A DNA stretch of 64,000 bases, from assembly GCA_038503065.1 (NCBI GenBank), contig JBCAMK010000019.1, positions 1,536,558 to 1,600,557 of the forward strand, written 5' to 3'. The translations under genes and the position numbers were made by a program. A model generated the notes under the pieces. The model was not told where the DNA came from, made no database searches, and saw only the letters and a program-made list of their open reading frames with translations. The stretch is from Paragyromitra xinjiangensis (taxonomy: Eukaryota; Ascomycota; Pezizomycetes; Pezizales; Discinaceae). Positions 57,413 to 64,000 of this stretch are shown in pieces. How positions within the stretch are numbered: position 1 is the first letter of the stretch; every line of letters starts with the position of its first letter.

Positions 57413-59896
57413 CGTTGCTAGTTTTGCTATATTGTTCTTGGGGAAGGCTGAAGGTGGGGTCAATCTAAGGTAAACACCCAACCGCTATACCGGTTAACAG
57501 TTAAATCCGGTTAGAAGGGGTTTCCGTCATGTTTAAAATGCGCCTATGAGGGTGCTACAGGTATCCACAGTTCTGGCCATCGCCTACCCGAATATAAATA
57601 GCAACAGGGGGTGGTATCAAATAACAGGCGTCCATGCTCGCTTAAACCAGCGATAGCAAGTCCCTAGTCAACCACCATTATTTATTAAATAACCATCAAT
57701 AGCTACAAATTTTATGTAATAACTTACTTTACCTACCATGATTCAAATTTTGTCAATTGCCCAATTCAAGATGAAGGTTCACCTCAAGTCACGCTGGCTG
57801 TGAGAGTTTGGTAGAGGTACCTATACCACACCAAAAGTTACGATCGCCAAAGTAAGCCTAGTAGTAAACGAACCCCCCAGAAAGAGTATTATCTGATCGC
57901 TTACAACCCTTCTAAATGGAAACTCCTGCACCAGCATTCCCGTATTCGTGAACCAGGATAAGAACCTGAAAACAAGGGGTGTGTAGCTTTGTATGCTACG
58001 GAGTGGTGCACGGATATTTCGCCATACAGATACTAGGGTCAGGCATGTGAAGATGGAACAGGTCTCATTTTTTTGTATGGTACCTCGCAGAACGGGAAAT
58101 TCCGGTGTTCTATCTCCACTACCCTGACTCGAGTATAACACCTGGGCGTTAACACAGGAAACGCTCTGCGGCCCGACCCGATCAATCCGATAAGCGAGTT
58201 TTTCATGTTGCATGGCATACTAGTGTACCTATGATCGACGCGGCCTTCCCCACTTCTTTGCTTTAGTCCTCGCTTAAGACTTGGACTTAGGGATCTACAA
58301 TTAGACAATACACACGCGCGATGAACCATCCCACTGACTGCAGTATCCACCAAATGTACCCACAAAACCCTTGAACTTCAACCACAAAAACAGATGACAC
58401 TCGCACACAATGCAATATCTCACCAGTTCGGACAGTTTCACTTGGTGAGCACCACGGCCCTCAACAAAGCTTTATTTGGGCTTGCAGGGTATGCGACCGT
58501 ATAATGCCCTAGTGCAACTTCCTATCAGGCTAGAAACAGTATCGGGCAAATGTTAAATCCTAGACCACCAAAGTACCCCACAGCAACCCAGAGTCGTCCG
58601 TGATAAGTTGAGGACAGAAACAGCCACGTAGAACAGTTAATAGTAGGGTATAGAATCTTCCGGCTATTGGCCGGATCAAGGCTCAATGGGAAGGCGATTG
58701 CGGAGTCCCGACGGGAGATCGGGCTCGGGACTTCAGTTTTGGCTCTAGATGTGAAAAGATATGAACTTCAGCTCCTGGATTTTTGTGAGTTGGTTACGAA
58801 TATCACATTCTGGGTCTTTGTCCCCCACCTGGGATTTGGAAAACTAATCATGATAGAGTGTACTCGATGTCAGACGTGTCAATGGAGGCGTGGAGAGAGA
58901 CGACGACGAAGGAGCTGAACGGGTTGCCGGATGGCACCGGCTTGCATTTTGTGATGAGAGCGAGGGGCGGCTGTGGTAAACATACTTGATGGTTTATTAA
59001 TGCGAGAAATAAAGTACTTCTCCGGGAGAAATCTTTAGGCGCATATCTCCAGCAATATACAGTCAACAAGACTTATCGCAAAGCAGATGATGGGGTCCTG
59101 TCATATTGCAGGTAGGGACTACCTCGTTGTAGAGTGCAACGCTCTTAACTAATCTTGGTAATCCGCAAATTGCTTTAAATTTAGATAGGCTATTTGAACG
59201 GAATGGCAATCCTCTACTCCACAAGATGTACGGACGGAAAGGCAAAACTCAGGTTGTTGCATCGACCTGCTATCTATATAGGCTCTTGTACTAATTAGTA
59301 TTTTGAGTTGTTTGTTAGCTCCAATATTTCCCTGCGTCACAACTCCCTTGGCGCTGCAGGGACAAATCTAGTGCCAAAAGGAGTTGTCATGCATGTGGAT
59401 GCTCGGATTGCAGCCGGGGCAATAAGTATCTAGGGCCTTGATAATGCACACAACCCTGTGACTAGTAAAGGTTTGTTAGTAGCGCGAATTTTCTAATATC
59501 CGTTTCCTACCCCCGGGTGCCGGGTGGCGGCGGGCTAGGCGCGTCTTTCGACAGGGTTGTTCATTGAGACGGTAATCAAACTATCACCCCAATCGCGGTA
59601 CCTATGGTAGTTCTTGCATCCACTTAGGACAGTTCTCATACACTATTTGCAGCCAGTCGAATTGGGGCTTCACTCCTATGGCGTTACGAAATACAAATTC
59701 ATGGGCAGAAGTATGGAGGCAAATATATCCCAATTTTCTGTATACATAGAATACTATCTCAAACTTAAGAAACAGAAAAGAATGTGTACGCGGCTTTCAA
59801 GCTCTTTCCCGTAATCACCCATCATCATGTCAGTCGAGCCTTCCTCCCCTTCCCGACCCTCTACAGTTATATCATTCAACCCAGTTTATAATCTAC
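57413..59896. other. Intergenic, no supported gene
   Basis: Open frames at 57821-58365 (minus) and 58667-58918 (plus) lack recognisable motifs. Confidence 0.5.
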
Positions 59897-60462
59897 TTAT
59901 CGAAAGAAGGGTTCCTGGGATCTAGCAGTAACTGTTAGAATGGAATCGCTATAAACCTTAGAACTCGGAACATACCAATTGGATAAGCATCCAAAGCTGC
60001 GAAATCCCCAGAGTTGTAGAGCTCGAAGAGCTTGTCCCACTCACTGGCGGAACAAAGAATGCTCGCTTTCGTGCCGTCGGGGCGGGTATAGTGGAAACCA
60101 GTGTACGTTTCACCGACCTGCTCCTCGCGCCTTATAAATTTCGAAGACGAATAGAACCAGTTGGCGGACTTCATATTGTTGTGCGCGTCTAGGCAGTAGG
60201 TCCCCGTTCCACCCTCCTGGGCGAAGTTTGAGCAGGCGCTGTTGTAGTAAACATGGCCTTTGGCACCACTAGGAACGCTGGTGAAACGGACACCGAAGCT
60301 GTTGGAGAACGCCACACAGGTGTCGTGGGCGACGTTGCCGTAGTAGGCACTGGAGCCACTGTCACAGCCAGAGCCCTGCCAGGCCTGGATGTCGACTGCT
60401 GCGGCCACACTCAAGAAAGTGGCAAGGACCGAAAGTTGGGAGATAAGGCTGGAGAAAAGCAT
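59897..60462 (-). CDS. Small secreted protein of unknown function
   Basis: Exons are 59976-60462 and 59897-59931 around a 44-bp intron, giving 173 residues; reading through the intron would give 175 residues ending at 59935. A signal peptide is clear: a short N-terminus, a hydrophobic core to about residue 22 (LATFLSVAAA), then a predicted mature start VDIQAWQGSGCDSG. The mature part has five cysteines, in GSGCDSG, HDTCVAF, NSACSNF, TYCLDA and ILCSAS, and is Gly/Ser/Tyr-rich, as in fungal small secreted proteins. I do not recognise a family. A TATA-like box lies about 130 bp upstream, next to a short tandem repeat. An effector or cell-wall role is possible but not shown. Confidence 0.65.
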
Positions 60463-60553
60463 TTTTTGGAGAAGATAAAGAACTATGTATTGCGGACTGA
60501 AATTGAGTGTGAAAGATGATTGATGTCTGTGAGTTGAGGTTGAGGGAGGTAGT

Positions 60554-60585
60554 GAGTGAGGTAGGCACTGAGTGAGGTAGGGACT
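60554..60585. repeat. 16-bp tandem duplication in the secreted-protein promoter
   Basis: TGAGTGAGGTAGGCAC is followed at once by TGAGTGAGGTAGGGAC, just downstream of the TATA-like box. Confidence 0.7.
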
Positions 60586-63500
60586 GGCCGTATTTATACA
60601 ATTGTAGATATGCTTTGTCTCTTGGGTACGGCAGCAAGCGTGGTGTCCGACAGCTTTGAAAACCCTTAGCGTTTATCATCAAATCAATATCTCGCAATGG
60701 ATTAGTGCCATTAGTAAGACGCTGACACGAGAAACGCATGTACATATGTGTCTACATGGGCAGTAAGTATCCACCCTGTAGTTACTGATTATAAACACTG
60801 CGATCGCATGTTGAAGATTCGGCTAGGCCTTCAGTGTCACAGTTCTGATCAGTATTTGGTATTGTTAGCCCAGGCAGGAAAAAACCGTGAAGAGGGCAGT
60901 AAATCGGTAGGAAAATTTAACGAGCGTTCGACATTTAAGGCTAGCATATCAGTTGGCGGAAGATTAGGGTCCCTTCACTTTTGTTTCAGATCCTTACTAA
61001 TGGGCCTTGATGGGAATTTAATCCCATGCTAGGTAGTAAAAGTATTTCGCGAATGTGGCTGTTACAATTTGAAGCACCACCACTACGACGGCCCCTGTAT
61101 GGTGGGCCAACTACCCATCCCATCCCATATTGTAGATTCCATCTACAGTATTAAATCTACACAGTCCGTGAAACCCTAAAGTAGATATTTCCACCCTCAT
61201 TCTTGGCCCACAAACCTTCTACCTTCAGAACTTTACTTCTGAATAATTTTATCGCGCTAGCCCCACTCGGCAAGCTCCGGTAACGGAAATCCGGATCCAA
61301 CCCGATCATGCCCTACATTCGACCCGTTGATCAACAGGGGTCATGCGCGCATTACTACACCCTTAGATTACTACTTCTGCTGCAAGCTCTATAATGGCCG
61401 TTACTAATTTTTATAAGCTTTTACACGGAGATCGGCTACAGACCTGGTGTATGATTCTAGGATAAGATAATCATAAGTGCCGAAGTACCGTAGTATTTCA
61501 CAGTTAAGCCTTAAGGGGTAATGCAGGGAAGTTGTCTTGGACGCCTCTACTACAATTTCGATTAGTGTAAATAGGCTGCATCAATACCATTGGTGAGAAC
61601 TCCTAACACCAATAATGTGAATTGATTCGTAATACCTACTAGCCAAAGGAGTGGGGATCTAACTTTTGCGTAGGCTTTTCTCGCCTTTCTATAATACACC
61701 TTGATGCTTAGCCGCGAAAACCTACAGTTCCTATACTTAGAATCATGATCTAGCTAATGACCGTTCTAGTTGGTGTGAAGAAAATTTCTCTACATACAGG
61801 ATCAACAGTGACTAACGTAGACTATTCCGCGGCAGCATATGCGGTAGTGTTGCGAGCAAAAGTCTATGGAATTAGCGTGCTTGACAAATTAAGTTCTAGT
61901 TACCAGAGCGATACCTTAACCTGCGGCTTAAATTAACAGCATTAAAAAGAAACTAGAATCCTGGAAGCGAGTAACAAGATAGGTAGGAATACTGCTGACT
62001 GCCTAGCAGGGGCGTCTGCTGGGATTCGGATGACCAACCGAGTGACGCGCTTACTGAGCTGAGTAATAACGTTCGCAATCTCCCTTGTAACTTTCATCTG
62101 CAATGCAAAGCATATTACAAAAGTCCCATGGCATATTCATATGAGGCATACGATTCTTTTGTGCCCGGAAACTAGTTGGACCTGTGATCGACACGGAAAG
62201 AGAAACCCGCCTCGGAACCCGAAAGTTCCGTAAGAGCTGCCGAGAATACCAGCCAGATGGTTATCCTACAACGACACTGGTAACGAAGCATAGCGACAGC
62301 GGGTAAGTAGTGATCCGACTTTACCATGTAGACTGACTAATATCCACAGGTATCAGGGAGTGGAAACCAACAGGGTTGGTGGGGCAGGGGTGGTATATCG
62401 TGTAAATAGTAGATAGCCGAGCTCGAAAAAAATGCTCGGGTATGACACAGTCGAGAACAAGTTCAAGTCTCGACTAGTTGAGAGTCTAAAGCAGTCAAGA
62501 AAAATACCAAGTTTGACGGAGAGTTGGAAGGATCCAAAGTATCGAGCAGTCGAGAGACCCCCTACTACTGACAACAGGGTCAACTTTTGGCGTACGTCGA
62601 TAATCCTAGGCCACCGATCAATAGAGCTTGGCTTCCTGAATCGATCCATGCCTACATGTAGTATCAATCCCTCGTCTTGCCCTGACCGCCTTCTAGAGAT
62701 CCTACAGTAGTCCCTTATCATTACCAATAAGGGTGTTACCTTCTTCTCTTCTCGAACAGAGCATCCTGTTACAGATAGGTCGATAGATAGTAAAGAATAG
62801 AGTACACAACGAAGCTGAAGAGCAACAGCTTACGAAGAATATACGAAATCCTCTGCCGCAAACACCCCTAACCCTCGCACACGTGACCGCACACGCTCCC
62901 ACCACACCGCCATCCAATGGGCTCGGAGAAAACAGCACCAGATACTCAGACTACGTAGGGAATTCCGGGAATCGGAGTCCGGAAAAACCATAGCATATGT
63001 CCAACGGATTGTCAAGGCACTCAATGCTCGCGACCCTCTGGATCGAACTGGCGAGATCAGAAGAGCAGGGGTCTCTTTGGGCAGGTCGTACAACTGATTC
63101 AAGAAGTTAAAAGGATTGAAAGGTTTACTCATGTTGCCAGAATTAATGTGAGTCACGTGATGGATTTGACCAATCAAAATCGAATCCTATAGCAATGACC
63201 ACCTGATATCATACGAAGATATCTGACCCTCCATACAAATTTTGGTGTGTGTAACTAATGCAGTGTCCGCAAGCTAGTGCTGCAGGAAGGAAAGACCTCA
63301 GCCCTCCAGTGGAGCGGCCACCTCAAACCCATGACATATAGGTCGGATGATATCTGATATACCCCTTGGAAGACCTCAGAGATTCATTTGGAAAGGACAG
63401 CAGAAGGACAGTGCAAGGGTGCAAAGACCTCAGAGATTTATTGGAGGTGGCGCATTTGATGTATGCAGCAGTGTGCAGCAGTGTGTGGGAGAATGTATAT

Positions 63501-64000
63501 GCAGTTGTGTTTGCAACCATGTGTATGCATGCAGGTGTGTGGAAGACACGAAATTCTGAGAAGAAATATGCGCCCGGAAGCTAGACAGTCGGCACCAAAT
63601 CCCACAAGATATTTTTTCTGAGAATGCGGTTATAGGGTAATAAGCACCCCCTGAGTCCATTGCCGCCCTCAAAACAGCAGATTCAGGGGGTTGTTGTTGG
63701 GTTTGCAAGGGGGGGGGTGGTTTTAAGCGACAGGGTATATCTCAGCATCCCAATGTTGGAGACACATACAAATTTTGTATGGTGTGGGTAATTCTCAGAA
63801 CAACCGGGAAAAACACACCAGACCACAACATGGTAAGGCTGGATCCATGGAATAAAGAGAATAAATGTGAAAGGGCATGTGTACACTGTAGTATAAATTG
63901 AAAAAACTCGAAAAAACACTCTCTGGAGGTGCACCTAAGCGAGTCATGAAATATCACTCACAATGACGTCATTGCCGAACCGAAAACGAAAACAATTACA
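60586..64000. other. Intergenic, no supported gene
   Basis: No gene with recognisable motifs, apart from the promoter of the secreted-protein gene at its left edge. A basic open stretch at about 62850-63100 (plus) could be a decayed transposon fragment. A G/T-rich low-complexity run lies at 63460-63545, and a short direct repeat (GACCTCAGAGATTYAT) at 63372 and 63427. Confidence 0.45.
60591..60598 (-). promoter_or_regulatory. Possible TATA box of the secreted-protein gene
   Basis: The minus strand reads TATAAATA, 129 bp before the ATG. Confidence 0.45.

Noticed and set aside
62850..63110. Basic plus-strand stretch that could be a gag-like remnant
   Set aside because: No zinc knuckle, protease or reverse transcriptase motif nearby; too weak to call.

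Overview
The window comes from a filamentous ascomycete (Pezizomycotina) nuclear genome. The genes carry short GT-AG introns of about 41-81 bp (one of 161 bp), often with a CTAAC/CTGAC-like branch sequence. The gene families are typically fungal: STAND/NOD-like receptors with NACHT or NB-ARC cores, a DUF3176 membrane protein and a FluG-type amidohydrolase/glutamine-synthetase fusion. I cannot place the genus. All exon structures below were worked out by hand from splice signals, reading frame and family motifs.

Left part (1-28 kb): sparse and mostly metabolic. After about 7 kb of gene-poor DNA full of short inverted-repeat elements there is a GTPase with a long coiled coil (7.2-8.7 kb, apparent frameshift), a DUF3176 membrane protein (10.0-12.0 kb, minus), a FluG-like fusion enzyme (16.4-19.1 kb), a hemerythrin-like protein (19.8-20.6 kb, minus), a class I/II aminotransferase (21.1-22.6 kb, minus) and an isocitrate lyase/PEP mutase family enzyme (26.8-27.8 kb). 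Long stretches between them hold no gene I can support.

Right part (28-58 kb): an immune-receptor-like island, every gene on the minus strand. It holds a NACHT/ankyrin STAND protein (28.6-33.2 kb), a large conserved fungal protein of unknown function with an N-terminal Cys/His cluster and coiled coils (35.0-39.4 kb, apparent frameshift), a small three-fold repeat protein resembling a beta-prism/MABP fold (40.7-41.2 kb), a lipase-NACHT-ankyrin STAND protein (46.4-51.4 kb) and an RRM-like/lipase/NB-ARC/TPR STAND protein (54.2-57.4 kb). Diverged direct copies of one non-coding-looking segment (about 43.6-45.1 and 51.8-53.5 kb) flank the second receptor. A small secreted protein follows at 59.9-60.5 kb; the last 3.5 kb has no supported gene.

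The gene-poor DNA carries several families of MITE-like inverted-repeat elements. One group has TACCGTA-type ends (2.5, 3.7, 5.4 nested inside 5.3-5.7, 6.1, 34.3 and 52.6 kb). Another has TACAGT-type ends (6.8 and 39.8 kb). All are compatible with TA-target Tc1/mariner/pogo mobilisation, and no transposase is visible. Short telomere-like (TTAGGG)-type motifs recur in the intergenic DNA. The STAND receptors, the GTPase and the secreted protein suggest a fast-evolving accessory region concerned with recognition of non-self, but that role is inferred from families only.
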